From NCBI GenBank assembly GCA_949752735.1, contig OX457047.1:15983922-16047921 (forward strand): DNA of 64,000 bases, in the 5' to 3' direction. This stretch comes from Lumbricus terrestris. Taxonomy: Eukaryota; Annelida; Clitellata; Crassiclitellata; Lumbricidae. Positions 33,352-50,789 of the stretch are shown here, piece after piece. Numbering within the stretch: the first letter of the stretch is position 1; every line of letters begins with the position of its first letter. Under the pieces are notes generated by a model. That model searched no databases. It was not told the DNA's origin and saw only the letters and a list, made by a program, of their open reading frames with translations. The position numbers and the translations under genes were made by a program.

Positions 33352-36300
33352 AACCAGACTACAGCATCCAATACAAGATGCCTGTGAAACGAGAAACAAG
33401 AACTCAGCGAATAGCTGTGGCGTCGGACTGTTTAATTGTTCACCTTAGTTGGTAATAATATGGCAACAAAACAACTCAAAACTTCTTTCGAATAGTAAAC
33501 ACAATGTTTAGTTGTAGCACAGGACAGTAAGAAACGAATTCTGCAAAATGCAAGAAAACAGTAATACAGACAGTAAAACGACATTTCATTTGCGTCCTGT
33601 AGAGGTGGTTTTTCTTCAACAAAAAACTATAGACAGGTATCAGAGAGGTTTCACGGAGCGTCACATCATAGACCAAACACAAGGAATAGACTTTGGAAGA
33701 ACTACACAGGAAATTAAATATGCCCTCAACAGTCCCCCTCCACCTCCTCACGGGATTGGGATGGCGCAATTCGCCTGGCAAGACTAAAAACACGGTTAAC
33801 TCAAGGTAAAAACACTTCCAGGTAAACCCTTGGCATGAGTTTTGATGCTGGGCAACTTTTAACCACACAAACCTTGCTGTATCCATCTGCAATTTTCATT
33901 TCTGCTTTGGCTGACACTTTCTGAATGTTGATCTATATTTACGCTGGTGTTCATAAAGCCAGCTAACTATTACCAGAAAACGGAGTTAGGTCAGCCATTT
34001 TGCAGTATTGCACAACTATGACCCAGTTCCATTACACAAAGTGCTTTTGAAAATATTTATAAAATGCAATATGAATTTCACTTGCAACTATGATAAAAAT
34101 TTAGACAAATTGAATGAATACAAGAGCTGATCCAACATGCCACATCCACATTTAATTCGTTCAAATTCCCAGACCAAAGACTTCCTTCAGTGTTTTCGTT
34201 GTCATTTTACACTTTTTTAAGTTTCACGATTTCTCTGGACAAGCAAAAAGCATAATCTTCGGCAATTGACTATGTGGATATCATTAAAAGTCAGCTCATC
34301 TCATAGAAATCAAGATGCAATGATTGTACTCAAACGTCTAAAATGAGTACTCACTCATTCATTCGTTCAGAATTTCTATATTTATATGAATATTCATATA
34401 AATACGCATATTATTAATACCGTGTCTAAAGCAGACCCTGGCAATTCGTAAATAATCATGTATATATGCAAAGAAATATATACAATTACATAAGCGTAAA
34501 GTAAGTCCATGCTACATTACAGCGAGACGCGTTAGGAACTGATGGTACAGAAACTCATTTACAGAACACCGGTAACAACTTAACATTGCAGTATAACAGC
34601 TAACATCCTGTAAACAAGTTAACTCTAGCGTACTGCACAAAAAAACAAGGTGCTAATAATTATATTCGTAATTAACCTGCAAAGTGAAAAGTGTAAGAAC
34701 AATCTGCCAATAAATTCTTCCTATGTTCCAGAACAACGGACATGACTCGCTTTTGAAAGTGACGTCAAGTCAAGTTCTCGAAATGACACTTTTCGATGGG
34801 ACTGAAAAACATGAGCATACCCTAAAACGATGCCGGCTTCCTATTTCAAGCCATGTTGAGATCCAAATTGTTAAAAATGCCCAAAAAACTTGCTATTCAA
34901 GCCCATTCTGACAGGCAAATTGTTGTTGCCACATAATTTATAAAAGAATGCAAAAGCAAAGGATTAAACACAACCAGTTTGGCATTATACGATTTGTATA
35001 CTTTCATTTTGACAACACTTTAAAAAGTTGATATTTTCAGCGGTAAGTTACTACAACCAGCTACAATGGACAGGAAATGTAAGTGAGCATAAGTTAAGCA
35101 TCTCACCCTGGCGCTCCTCAACTGATGCCGGGTACCTTTAAACCGCGTAAGTTGACAGTACACAAGGATTGACAGTATACAACGGAAGCTTAGACAGAGA
35201 CTGGCCAACCTTAGAAAACCCTTAGAAAATAAAGTCGCTAATACCTGTTGTCAGTGATCAACTCTCTCGGTTGCTGACAGGAACTCATTTCGCTAATAAC
35301 TCCACAAAGCACTTCAAAAGAAAAGAGCGATCCTACATAGTAAGGTTAAAAAAATTCAGGAAACCTTGTACATTGTATAAATTGCACATAATTTTACAAC
35401 ACAAGGTTAAAAAATTTATCCACGTTACTTCACAACGAATATAAAACAGTCATCCTGAAGATATAATCCTATCCCAACCACCATTTGAAAGAAGAAAACA
35501 CGCGACAGAATTTTACCAGGTTAACCAAACCCTGAACATCGTCGTCTATGGCAAAATGTCATAACGCTAACTCACAATGAGCAAATCACAAATATAAACT
35601 GCAGCGAGCACTCCAGCCCACTGCACGCTGAAACCTGGACCAAACCATGGCGAGCAGTTTACTTCGATGCTTTGCAGAATTTCCCAAACAAAGCACACAA
35701 AACCACTACAAAATAAATATGGCACGCAAGCAGAATTATCTAAATGGCCTACATCACAAGTACAACCAAAGATGACACTTGACCACTGTTATATATATAT
35801 ATAAGAAACACCGCACGGTACACGACCAAGCAACTACCAACAAGTCGATAAACACCACAGAAATCTTTAACACAATATATATATATTCTTGTACGTATAT
35901 AAATATCATGATGCGATGCAGGCATTGTAGTATGAAGGACGTGTTGAATTTGAAACCTCAGAGTTGCTACAAGTACCTTCTAGGGCATCAGATGAAGGGT
36001 CATCCTTCAGGGTAGCAACAAGCTTCTACAGACCTTCTACAGGGGGGTGTGGAGTGTGTCTTAAACCTTTTCAATCACCCTGCTTGTCATAATGATGAAC
36101 TGCTGTGACTTATAACAATACGATTAAGCCAGTCCATTGTTTCTGTTGCCAAGTTGATAGCCACTGCAGACTCAGGCAATTTAGATCTAATCCCAACTAC
36201 TGAAATCACAGCTGGCCATTTCAACCCCCTAGAACATCCTTGCAGTTTCATCAACATAGTTTATTTCGTAAAGAAATGCATCAAAAGGCCATGCAACTTG

Positions 36301-36930
36301 GAAGCTCACCAGCCAGAGGGACTTAGAGGTGTAGTAGCGTAGCAACAGTCATCAGATGAAAGTCATCAGGGAAAACTACTTCCTATAACTGAAGAAATAA
36401 AATCCGCCAGTCCAGCCAAACCATGCTATCATCTCAAACTGGTCGTGTTAGCAGGTATTAAAACTCGGACAAATAATTCGTCAGGCAATCAGGTTTCAAA
36501 CAGAACAGAAATCAACCAAGGCAATGTCTTATCCGAAACTGCAACTAGGACATGACGAACATCAAACAAGGCTCGTTTTGAAAAGTTAAACAATCAAGCA
36601 TTGTTCTAATTTCAACCTGGATGAAACTCCGACGTACTACAATGCCTACAACTATGCACACGTCAGCACAATGACGACGAGACCGCTGTAATTGTTAGAA
36701 AATGTTCTACATCATGATTTTGGACTGAAATGCACGTGGACGAAAGTCCAAGCATACGATCGTATGTGTGTGTCTGTGTGTGTGGGCATTTGAGATGAAT
36801 GGGCAACAGAGAATATCACTTGACATGCAAAGCGAAAATTTGACAGGGCGGGGGAATAGGCTTGCTATCGTTTCCGTAGCAAAACTGGCAGCGGCGGTGG
36901 CGGCAGCAGGCAGGATGACAGAGTGGGGGC
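33352..36930 (-). other. 3' flank and probable 3' UTR region of the 14-3-3 gene
   Basis: No recognised coding sequence or repeat family. A long 3' UTR is plausible for the right part, next to the stop codon at 36931. The 79-codon frame at 33548-33787 has no recognisable homology. Confidence 0.35.
36260..36265 (-). terminator. Possible polyadenylation signal (AATAAA) for the 14-3-3 gene
   Basis: TTTATT on the plus strand gives AATAAA on the minus strand, about 670 bases after the 14-3-3 stop codon. It is only a candidate in AT-rich sequence. Confidence 0.25.
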
Positions 36931-42342
<5,412 letters not shown>

Positions 42343-42939
42343 GATCGAGGAATCGAATCCGAGCGAGGTCTTTCAGCCGATTAGCCTAATATGTCGGACG
42401 ATCGGAGATTTGAGGCGATTTTAAGACCCGAATTAACATAGACAACCAAAGATGGAGGAGGACGAGACCGAGCCAGCCGACACCTGCACTAAACTGCACA
42501 GGGTCTGGTAAGAATCTTGTACTTCCGCTTGCCATCAGTGCCTTCTGCTGTTGCTTATCGTGTTTTAATTTAACAGAATGCTTCATTTTCAGCCAGTTTT
42601 TAGTTAACATTAGCCTTAATCAAGTGAAGCATAAATATACCAACCAAATATGTAGCTGAATTTGAACTATTGCCGCACTTCACGGATCGCGTAACTTAAG
42701 GCGATGGATTATTATGTAGGCCAGGCTATCTATAGGCCTAGCAGGCCGCTAGCATAGCCTATAGGCCTAATTGTGAGCCTGCTTTCATCCCATCGTAAAA
42801 GCATCGCACCTTTTCATATGCTTTCCTTGACCGGTTAAATTACGTACAGCAGCGATTGACCATCATTTGCATTCGCGCGCTTGGTTGCATTGTGCATGTA
42901 GACCTAATCGGTTGACCAAGTTCTTTTAGCACAACTTTG
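42343..42939. other. 5' flank of the 14-3-3 gene
   Basis: It contains the likely promoter or an untranslated first exon of the 14-3-3 gene. No TATA box is evident. TAGGCCTA-like words begin to cluster from about 42710. Confidence 0.4.
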
Positions 42940-43160
42940 TGGGGCGCGGTGGTGTAGTGGGTATGTTCGTCGCCTAGCAGCCGGAGGGTTGCAGGTTCGA
43001 ATCCACCTCAAGTCGCCGCGTAGGGACCTTGGGCAAGTCCTTCACTCGCAATTGCGATCAGCGCTTCGGCGTGAAACTCCGATGCAGTGCTGTAGTCGGG
43101 AGCGCCTCTGAGTAGAAGGTTTGAAGGGGTGGCGCTATAACAAGTGCATATACAAATAAA
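42940..43160 (+). mobile_element. tRNA-derived SINE, best-preserved copy in the window
   Basis: In order: head TGGGGCGCGGTGGTGTAGTG with polymerase III A box (GGTGTAGTGG), consensus B box GGTTCGAATCC at 42997-43007, body GGGACCTTGGGCAAGTCCTT, then CGCTTCGGCGTGAAACTCCG. The 3' domain is GGGAGCGCCTCTGAGTAGAA with GGTGGCGCTATAACAAGTGC, ending AAATAAA. It serves as the reference for the eight copies listed here. Confidence 0.93.
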
Positions 43161-44070
43161 CTTTGTGGGCCTAAGGTTTTATAGGCCATTTTCACCGAGA
43201 TATTTAGCCTACAGTAGCCTAAACCAAAAGTAGCTGTAGTATAGTAACGGTGGTCAGAGCTATAGCCTATAGGGTGTTGACCCCCCAGCCTCCCGGCAAT
43301 TCTCACCCTGATGCGGTTTTTGAATCCCGAGAAGCTTTTGGCCTATATTTTCTTTCCATGCAACCGATTCTGACCTTATCCTGCTTATCGACTTTGTTTT
43401 GACTAAGCGCCTTTAAATGAGTAGGCCTAAGCTGGTTCAAGCGATTTTGCCTTCTCGATCGACGTTGTAGGCCTAAATGCTCGAGATTACGCCATGTAGC
43501 CTACTGATGGGGTGTAGCTAAGAAACCTTCATAAATCGCATTCTACCAGGTGCGAATTTCTTTTTGCGACTCAGACAGTAGTTTGCAGTTAGCAAGGAGT
43601 TCCAAAAGTGTTCATGAATTACAGACACCATGCATTCGCAAAACCTTTTGTATTTAGCCATAATAATAGAAAATTCAGTAGCTCTTAAAGCCTAGTAGCT
43701 GCTTTGTGGCCAGACAAGTTTACAAAAATACTCATAAAATGTTAAAATAAGCCTGGAATACTACTGTGCGGTGTTCATGCGCCAAGGTGAAGGCCTTTGC
43801 TTTGATTATGCAGCGCTATACTTATACCTACGAACAGCTATTGGGATCGCTAACTTCAAACTACTAAGGCGATACGATAAAGCTTAGGCCTGGGCCTGTT
43901 TAGGCTACGATCGCTTCTTCGTATCAGAGTGGTTGTGAAGAGATCGATCTCAAGTGGAGGTCCGATCGAGTCCGCGGTTGCCAGAGAGACCAAACATCGG
44001 TGTAGGCCTAGCTAGCCCCTACCACTGCAATGATAGGCCTACAACAATCGAACAGGACACAACTAGCCTA
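43161..44070. other. No recognised gene; dense TAGGCCTA words
   Basis: No exon or repeat family was recognised. The palindromic word AGGCCT recurs often here. Confidence 0.4.
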
Positions 44071-44073
44071 TTC

Positions 44074-44172
44074 ACTCGTTCACTCGTTCATTCACTCGTT
44101 CACTCGTTCATTCATTCATTCGTTCAGTCGGTCGCTCGTTCATTTGTTCGTTCATTCATTCGTTCATTTATT
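44074..44172 (+). repeat. (TTCA/TTCG)n simple repeat
   Basis: A CACTCGTTCACTCGTTCATT-type tetranucleotide tract is followed by a reverse LINE tail (TTATTATAGGTCCCCTCCAA to GCGCTCCCAGCC, 44185-44234). Confidence 0.85.
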
Positions 44173-44647
44173 CAGATACGAGGGCTTATTATAGGTCCCC
44201 TCCAAGATATGCTACTCAAAAGCGCTCCCAGCCCAATTCCATGCAATGATAAAGAACAGTTTTCATAATATTTGCCTTGGAGAAGGTATACTGTAGTGTA
44301 GGCCTATGCACAAATGCGCAATGCCTAGGTCTACCTAGGCCTAAAGGAATACGCATGCAACAATGAGGGATGGTTATTTCTCGTGGTCGGCCCAGCCTCT
44401 GAAACGGTCGACTAATAGGCCTATTTCTTGCTGGACGGCTATAATTATTGTATCGCTCTATTTAAATACAATTCAACCTAATTTTCGTAACTTGAATTTA
44501 AATGATCATTCATTCAATCGACTATATACTTACTGCCATGGAAGTCACTGCCCTGCTAATATTGTGCACATCATGTAAACTGATATTGAAAGCCCCTGCA
44601 TGCATGAGACCCCATCCCTTGCTGCCAAACCCCTCCAGGAAGGTGTC

Positions 44648-44655
44648 TATAAAAG
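44648..44655 (+). promoter_or_regulatory. TATA box of the 462-residue reading frame
   Basis: TATAAAAG lies in GTGTCTATAAAAGCGCGGGT, about 168 bases upstream of the ATG at 44816. It predicts transcription start near 44675-44680 and a 5' leader of about 140 bases. Confidence 0.65.
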
Positions 44656-44815
44656 CGCGGGTAACAGGTGCGCAGTTACAAAGCGGGATTAGCTGAAAGC
44701 TTCGAACGTCGTTTGTCGTAGTGTGGAACGGTTTGGTTTTTTGGAGGTCGTGTACGTTGTCAACGCAGAATGAAAAGTTTCGACCGTTTCTAAACAACAG
44801 TTTAATATCGATAGA

Positions 44816-46204
44816 ATGTTGTGCGGGGAAGATTTGCCAACTGCGGTGATGGGTCATCAGTTCGAAGCTCGTCCAAAGTCCTGTCTTGACCATTTCAACG
44901 AAAGTCGCGACGTCGTGTCGAATTCAAAAGGTCTTGAAACGCTTCCTGAGCCTACAGTAGAACAGTTGGAGGCGGCACTCTCCACTAATGATCGGCAGGA
45001 AGCTTCTACGGGCGATGGGAAGGACGAATACTTTATACTGAAAGCAGAGATTTCCCTCAAATATATCGGAAATCTGTTGGAGCTATTCGAAACTCTCCTG
45101 AAGCAGATTCAAACAGATAAAGAATATTCTGGAAAGAACGTAAAAGGTTCGAAAAACGTCGAAAGTTGTTCGTGTTCCGAAGAAGAAGTATGCGGACTTG
45201 TTGGTCCGTTAGAGAAAGTCTGCGATTGTGTGGACACCAGTGGTGACCCGGTCGCTGGGTCGGACACTGGTTGGACGACGTGTTCACCTGAAGCTGAGCA
45301 GGAATCGAATCTGGAGCTCGATTGGTCTTTAATCGACAAAGAAATGGAATCGTTGGCAGATTCGTTTGAAGCCGAGCAAGACGTCGACTTCAACGAGGTG
45401 CATGCTGGTCTTCATTCCTGCGGAGACGACCAACCAAAGTCTTGGACAAATTCGCTGGAGGAGGAGACTCGGCAAGGTCATTCCAGCCCAGAGGTCGATT
45501 GGTCGTTCGATGACGATCATTTCCAGTCTGTGACAAATTCATTTGATACTTGCCGAGAGAATAATTCCAGCCAGAAGTCGAAGCCAATCTCTGGAGGTGT
45601 TGCAACGGTGAACGGTCCAATTAGAGAGGACGGCTCCTGCAGTGGCCTGCTGTGTGGACACTTGTTCGATGAATACATCAGTAACTTGTGCAAGTGCTTT
45701 GAATATTCTATCGACGGAGGAGAAAATGTCTGGAAGACGACTGCTGGAAACGATCTGTTGGATGAATCCAACTGGAAACCCTCGGTCAGGAACGATCATT
45801 CGTCTGAAGCAGAGAAAGTGGAATCACCATATGGAAAATCATTCGGTATCTACACCTCCAATTCCTGTCCTGGAGGAGAAAAACCGTTTCCAGTTACAGA
45901 TGCATCTTCCAAATCCAACTCCTCCTATCCAATTCCATTACTTCCTTCTCAAACAACTTCATCAACTCCTAATCCTGTGGAGACCACACGCTCTCCGGTT
46001 TCCGCTAAGATCGAAGTTCGTGTCCCTCCCGGAGTCCGTGTCCCTCGTGGAGTCTTCGAGGCCTTGTCGTCCACGACGGATGAATTCTACGATCCAGCTG
46101 CAGTGGATTCCGCTGGATCATACGGACCGATTGGAACACCAACCAATGTGGCGCCCTCGTGCAGGTTAAGACGACGAACCATGGTTGGCCTGCGCCATGA
46201 CTGA
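44816..46204 (+). CDS. Unrecognised acidic Ser-rich protein, 462 residues, intronless
   Basis: I do not recognise this protein. One uninterrupted frame from ATG 44816 (A at -3) to TGA 46204 lies behind a TATA box. Residues 72-98 form a likely amphipathic helix (ILKAEISLKYIGNLLELFET). A 16-residue acidic motif occurs twice, DWSLIDKEMESLADSF (169-184) and DWSFDDDHFQSVTNSF (228-243). A second helix-like stretch is at 282-300 (HLFDEYISNLCKCFEY). Residues 365-395 are Ser/Pro/Thr-rich, and the end is basic (SCRLRRRTMVGLRHD). There is no signal peptide or membrane helix. A TATA box and intronless acidic protein fit a rapidly induced regulatory gene, which is inference. A GTGAGA donor-like site at 46222, just after the stop, may open a 3' UTR intron. 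Codon-like composition continues through the frame, and the flanks differ. Confidence 0.75.
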   Translation: MLCGEDLPTAVMGHQFEARPKSCLDHFNESRDVVSNSKGLETLPEPTVEQLEAALSTNDRQEASTGDGKDEYFILKAEISLKYIGNLLELFETLLKQIQTDKEYSGKNVKGSKNVESCSCSEEEVCGLVGPLEKVCDCVDTSGDPVAGSDTGWTTCSPEAEQESNLELDWSLIDKEMESLADSFEAEQDVDFNEVHAGLHSCGDDQPKSWTNSLEEETRQGHSSPEVDWSFDDDHFQSVTNSFDTCRENNSSQKSKPISGGVATVNGPIREDGSCSGLLCGHLFDEYISNLCKCFEYSIDGGENVWKTTAGNDLLDESNWKPSVRNDHSSEAEKVESPYGKSFGIYTSNSCPGGEKPFPVTDASSKSNSSYPIPLLPSQTTSSTPNPVETTRSPVSAKIEVRVPPGVRVPRGVFEALSSTTDEFYDPAAVDSAGSYGPIGTPTNVAPSCRLRRRTMVGLRHD

Positions 46205-46561
46205 AAGGAAGTATAACTGAAGGTGAGAAATGTTAATTGCTGTCTTAAAATTATCAACATTTAGAATTTTTATGTTGGACCTAAATATATTTAAAACGCG
46301 GCAGACTCCTATTGAGTCGGGTCACAAAGCCTATTTAAGGGTAAAGATAAACTATGGCTTAACTGAAGGCATGTGGAGTCCGCTTCTTGGGCCTAACGGT
46401 TCATAACATTTATGATTAAAAGGGTTTTCATGGAAGAAACCATACTAAATCTGAATTCACTATAGAGTAGACGCACATTGCGTCTCTGTCGTGAAAATTG
46501 ATGGACCAGAAAGAGCAAATGCTTGGAAATTTTAAGAATTTTATTTTGAATACAGTGTCTA

Positions 46562-46710
46562 CAATGCTTAAAGTGTAAAAAAAGAAGTGCCTGGACGCTC
46601 CTGAACTTTCCAGTGTGTGCTGGTGAAATAAGTGGCAGGACGGCGATCATATTTGACAATAAGTGCATATGGACGCCGTCCATGACCGTCCAGCCACACT
46701 TTAAGCCCGG
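46562..46710 (+). mobile_element. MITE family 1 (GCTTAAAGTGT ends), copy B
   Basis: It is flanked by an exact 8 bp duplication AGTGTCTA at 46554-46561 and 46711-46718. The left end is CAATGCTTAAAGTGTAAAAA and the right end ACACTTTAAGCCCGG. Inside are AGAAGTGCCTGGACGC and TGGACGCCGTCCATGACCGT. It is 149 bp with no coding capacity. Confidence 0.85.
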
Positions 46711-47045
46711 AGTGTCTAACATTATACTTGTAGGTCTGATTTAAAATAATTTAAGTTAATTTAAGTCTTGCAAACAGCAGAATGAATTGGAATTCATGAC
46801 AGGAGCAGATAAGTTATTAATGAAGTCGAATCTAATTGTATGGCAGGCATGCAGGGCGGTCGCTACGTCGTATATCTGCCAAAAGGAAAGCTAAACGATC
46901 TTTGGTAGGGTAGTGGAAAGCGGGCACGCGTCCGGGAAATCTTCGTAACAGAGTTTTACAATTACCCTAAACCTCTCTTTCCCCTCTTCCCCCGTCGAAT
47001 TTTTTATTCTGAATTTTGGAAGCTTCATTTTAGCGTATTTTATTA

Positions 47046-47051
47046 AATAAA
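47046..47051 (+). terminator. Possible polyadenylation signal (AATAAA) for the 44816 gene
   Basis: AATAAA lies in ATTAAATAAAACTTTAATAT, about 840 bases after the stop codon. It is a candidate only. Confidence 0.3.
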
Positions 47052-47254
47052 ACTTTAATATGCATGCTTTGTGCATGTTGTCTGTTGTAGATGCAGAGAA
47101 AGAACATGGCGGCATGAAAAATGAACATCGCAGAAGTAGCATATACATGACGAGTTCGTGGTGATATCAAACTGCTTCAAAGTACTGATAGGTTTAACTG
47201 ATTTTAAATATAGAGCAAAATTTTCTATAATCACGATGAGCTTTGTAGTAATTG

Positions 47255-47450
47255 GTCTTAAATGTTGGTTCAGTGAAAACTGCTACTTTATTCAACTTCC
47301 AAATAGTTGCGACCCATGTGGTAACTGGTTTTAAATGTTGATTCCGAGCAACGGCAAATGTAGCAGTGAAATAGTCTATATTTTTCTAAGTGGTTATGAG
47401 CGATGTGCTGTAGGCTAATTGGTTTTAAATGTTGCCTGAGAGAAAACTGC
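47255..47450 (+). repeat. Three diverged tandem units with AACTGGTTTTAAATGTTG
   Basis: TAATTGGTCTTAAATGTTGG, TAACTGGTTTTAAATGTTGA and TAATTGGTTTTAAATGTTGC recur at about 75-90 bp spacing, each followed by a GAAAACTGC/GCAACGGCAAA-like stretch. This is an old tandem duplication. Confidence 0.6.
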
Positions 47451-48845
47451 AGCTCGTTTCATCTCTAGAAGTGAAATTGTCTATGGACCTTAATCTATTT
47501 TAACGTATAATGGCAACCAGACATAATTATATTCAATTTCTTTAACATCTGTTGCTACGAGTTTGGTTATTGCATTCAGGCAATCTGCTGATGCTGAGCG
47601 AGTTTTAATTTTAAGTCTGCTGCAGGTTATATCACGAATCTCTTTTTCAGACGGGCTTTATCGATAGCCAGGAGTTGAAAGTTTCTTGTCGATGTTTAGA
47701 GTTTAAAAGGTTTGAGTTGGTAGCGTCTTTATTTTCGTGGTTTTGGCTATGTTCTATACAAGCCTGCCGTTTCAACCTTAAGTGCCATTACTCCATGAGG
47801 TTGAGCCACGTTTTCCTATGAAAAATCGTGATCCATTTCGATGTGAAGCTCGTAAAATTGCATTTCTGGCTAAAAATCGAGTTCCTCATGAATAAGTTAT
47901 AATTACTTCATGGCCTACTAATTTAGGGCCTTTCAACTTGGTCTGGGGTTCTTTGACTAGGCCTAGCCCATTACATATGATGCATTTCGAATGAAGATAT
48001 GTGTGTGCCATCCTTCCTATATACTTCAAGTATTTGGGCCTACTAGCCTATATTGTATAGACCTATGGACTTGATCAAGCGAATTGCTCTTTTGCATTTT
48101 GTATAATAAGCTTAACCAGCGCTTGACGGGTGATTTAGTGTTAGAAGTAGGCCTAACAGTTCAAAATTTAAAAAAATCTCAAATCGGACATAACCTATAG
48201 ATTGTGCTTATAGGGTATAGGCTATAGTGTGGCTGAGAAGTTTTCGGGAGTGTCTACAATGCATTGACGAGCCTACGAGGGCATGCTTTTTGCAATTTTT
48301 GTCATACAAAAAATGAATGCTTTAATTCAATTGTGTTGCATATATTGAAATGCATGCGTGCCGCTTCTGTGAAATCAGATTTTTACATTAATCTATTGAT
48401 CTATAAACACGATATTGAGTTTTGGCATTTTACTGATGGCTTTGTCGATATGTTTTATTTAACCTTTGTGAGCATTTCTCATTTGATGGCTGGCATGGAT
48501 GTGTACCGTATAGGCCAAAAGGCCCCAAATTAAATCCGTTAATCTTTTACAAATTCTGACTGAAATTTGGCGGTTTGTGTAGGCCCTAATAATTGACTGT
48601 CCTTATGTACCGACGTCTTCAATTGCAAATAAAAATTTTATACCAATTGACAGCTTTTTTACGGGATATAGGTTACTGTGTATGAATCAAGAATAGCAGT
48701 GTTGGTCTCCACTACAGACCATAGTCTACATGTAACGAATAGGATGATCTTCGATAGACACCGATTGAAATCGGGAAGGTTCACAAGTTTTCATGCCATC
48801 GAGATTTTGTCTGTAGGCCTAGGCCCTATATAACCTACACTAGGC
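47450..48845. other. No recognised gene
   Basis: This is AT-rich sequence with a cluster of TAGGCCTA words from about 47930. The 89-codon frame at 48264-48533 shows no recognisable motif and is not called. Confidence 0.4.
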
Positions 48846-48849
48846 CTTA

Positions 48850-50784
48850 GGGTGGTCGTTAAAAATGAAAGCTTGAATTGAGTGTTCTCCAAGGCGCCAT
48901 TTGGTTCCATTCTCCCCAGAAACATCACACAAAAAGTTGTAAGAGAAAATATTAATATTTAGGACTAGCACAACGCCATCAAAGTTTTACCCTTATAATA
49001 GCAAGTCTTCTAATGCTCAAAAGTAGCTATATGGTTGTAATCAACCAGGAATCTTCAAACCAGGAATTAATTCAACTACTTGTGGTTGGTCCACACTTAA
49101 ACATAATGATGCTACTGTTATCGTAATTATAATCATCAATTTATATAGCGCCACTTCAAGAGAAATTCCTCAAAGGCATGAAAACCTGTATAAAACACCG
49201 CATCACAGATAACATCTATCACGTCTTATGTCTTTACAAATACTACCTGTTTTGCCTTGTTGTCGTGATTGATAATAATAGCTTATTGCTCCTTGACTGT
49301 TACAGCAAGGGAACAGTAATAGTAAACAATTATAGGGATAAATATAAACAAATTGTGGTTTCATCTGTGTCCTACGTAATTAATCTATTCTGCAAAATCG
49401 CCAATTTTCTTAATGAGGTCTGATTTCTCAGAAATCTTTCTTTTTCTACCGTCATTGCTGATGGGGTTACTTGGTACAAGGAAATGATGTAATATTAAAA
49501 GTAGCAACCCATTTTAGATGCGAATTTTTATCTCAGATTTAGGCTAATATGTTTTCAACCCGAGGCATTATTACCCTGTCTCACAATTCAAATTGCATTT
49601 GGTGTTTGAATGGGTTTGAGCTATGGTGTAGTTTTCACGATACACTTCCCTCAAAGTGCCCAAAGAAGGTGTTCATCTGCCACCAAGAGTGTAGCAATGG
49701 GTGTTGTCTTGAGGGTACTATACTTATTTCTTTTGGATTGGATGGTCGTCTGAGATGTCCTGGTTGGTGGCCATTGTAATTTCAGCTGGATCCATTGCTG
49801 AGGATGATGTAGAGCTTTTGAGTAGCACATAGCTTATGTGTTTGACACCATCGCCTTTCATGCAAATTTATAATAGGTAGTGCAGTGTAATTTATTTCCA
49901 CTCTTGACAGCACTTTCTGTGGCAATTGTTTGACTCTGTGTTCATTCTTTCAACTCTAAAATATACTTGTAATGGGATAAATTCTATATTATGAAATGTG
50001 ACAATGTGAGTAAGCTTCACCAAGCACTCAATTATGATGCTCTCTTTAGAAGTTGTTTAAAAGCTGCTCTTTGACTCCTGTGTGGTAATAAGTAATTTCA
50101 TAGATCTATAAAAAATTATGATCTCAATAATTTCAACATCTATTTTAAATCATTTCTTTACATCAGCTCTTGATAAAGTTTATCTGTGATGCACTTTGTC
50201 ATTCTGCTCTGATTGCCACAATAAACGAAATATATCATCAGTATTTTTTTCTATTTCAACTATTATTGAGGTCCTTGCCCGTGTTATATCAGAATTTGTG
50301 TTAAAGTTAAGCATGCAATAAAGAGCTTTTAGTGTAACAAAGGATTCCTGTAGATAGAAATCAGACCGACGAAAAGAACATAGCAATGTGTTATCTTACT
50401 AGTATAGGTTTATGGTCATCGATCTCAGGGACTCACGCGTCAAATACTATTGTGATGTTCAATTGTTCATAAAAATATATAATAAACCATTACCATTATT
50501 GTAGAAGTTAGGCATACTTGTCAGTTGTGCTTGAGTAAAATAATGTAGTCTTTCTGCTAAAACTAGTCACAGGTAAAAAAATGTGACTAAATTATCCTTA
50601 TACTCAAAAAGACGTTGATATTTCATAAAATCCAAAACTTCAAACACGTTGTGCTAGTCCTAAATATTTTTCAATCGACATAATTTTTGGGCTACAACAG
50701 TCTTTTACCAAGTGGCACCAAATGGTGGGTTGGAGAAAGAATGAAACTGAAGTTGAAAATTTGCCATTACAGATGCGACCACCC
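48850..50784. mobile_element. 1.9 kb element with long imperfect inverted ends
   Basis: The left end GGGTGGTCG follows TA (48848-48849), and the right end CGACCACCC is followed by TA (50785-50786). Inside, AATATTTAGGACTAGCACAA at 48954 continues to a 22-base block that is exactly complementary to 50647-50668. CCATTTGGTTCCA faces TGGCACCAAATGG. The arms reach about 140-180 bp with mismatches. No transposase frame was seen; a LINE tail (about 49136-49182, reverse) is inserted. Confidence 0.65.
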
Positions 50785-50789
50785 TACTA

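Noticed and set aside
32800..33455. Cluster of 66-126 codon frames
   Set aside because: They are TGTA/CATA-repeat peptides within the core of the element at 32738-33351.
33548..33787. A 79-codon frame (MQENSNTDSKTT...)
   Set aside because: It is short, without motif, and overlapped by a longer frame on the other strand; either could be chance or untranslated region.
44522..46000. Several 60-120 codon frames antisense to the 44816 reading frame
   Set aside because: These are shadow frames of a GC-balanced coding sequence; none has its own promoter or recognisable motif.
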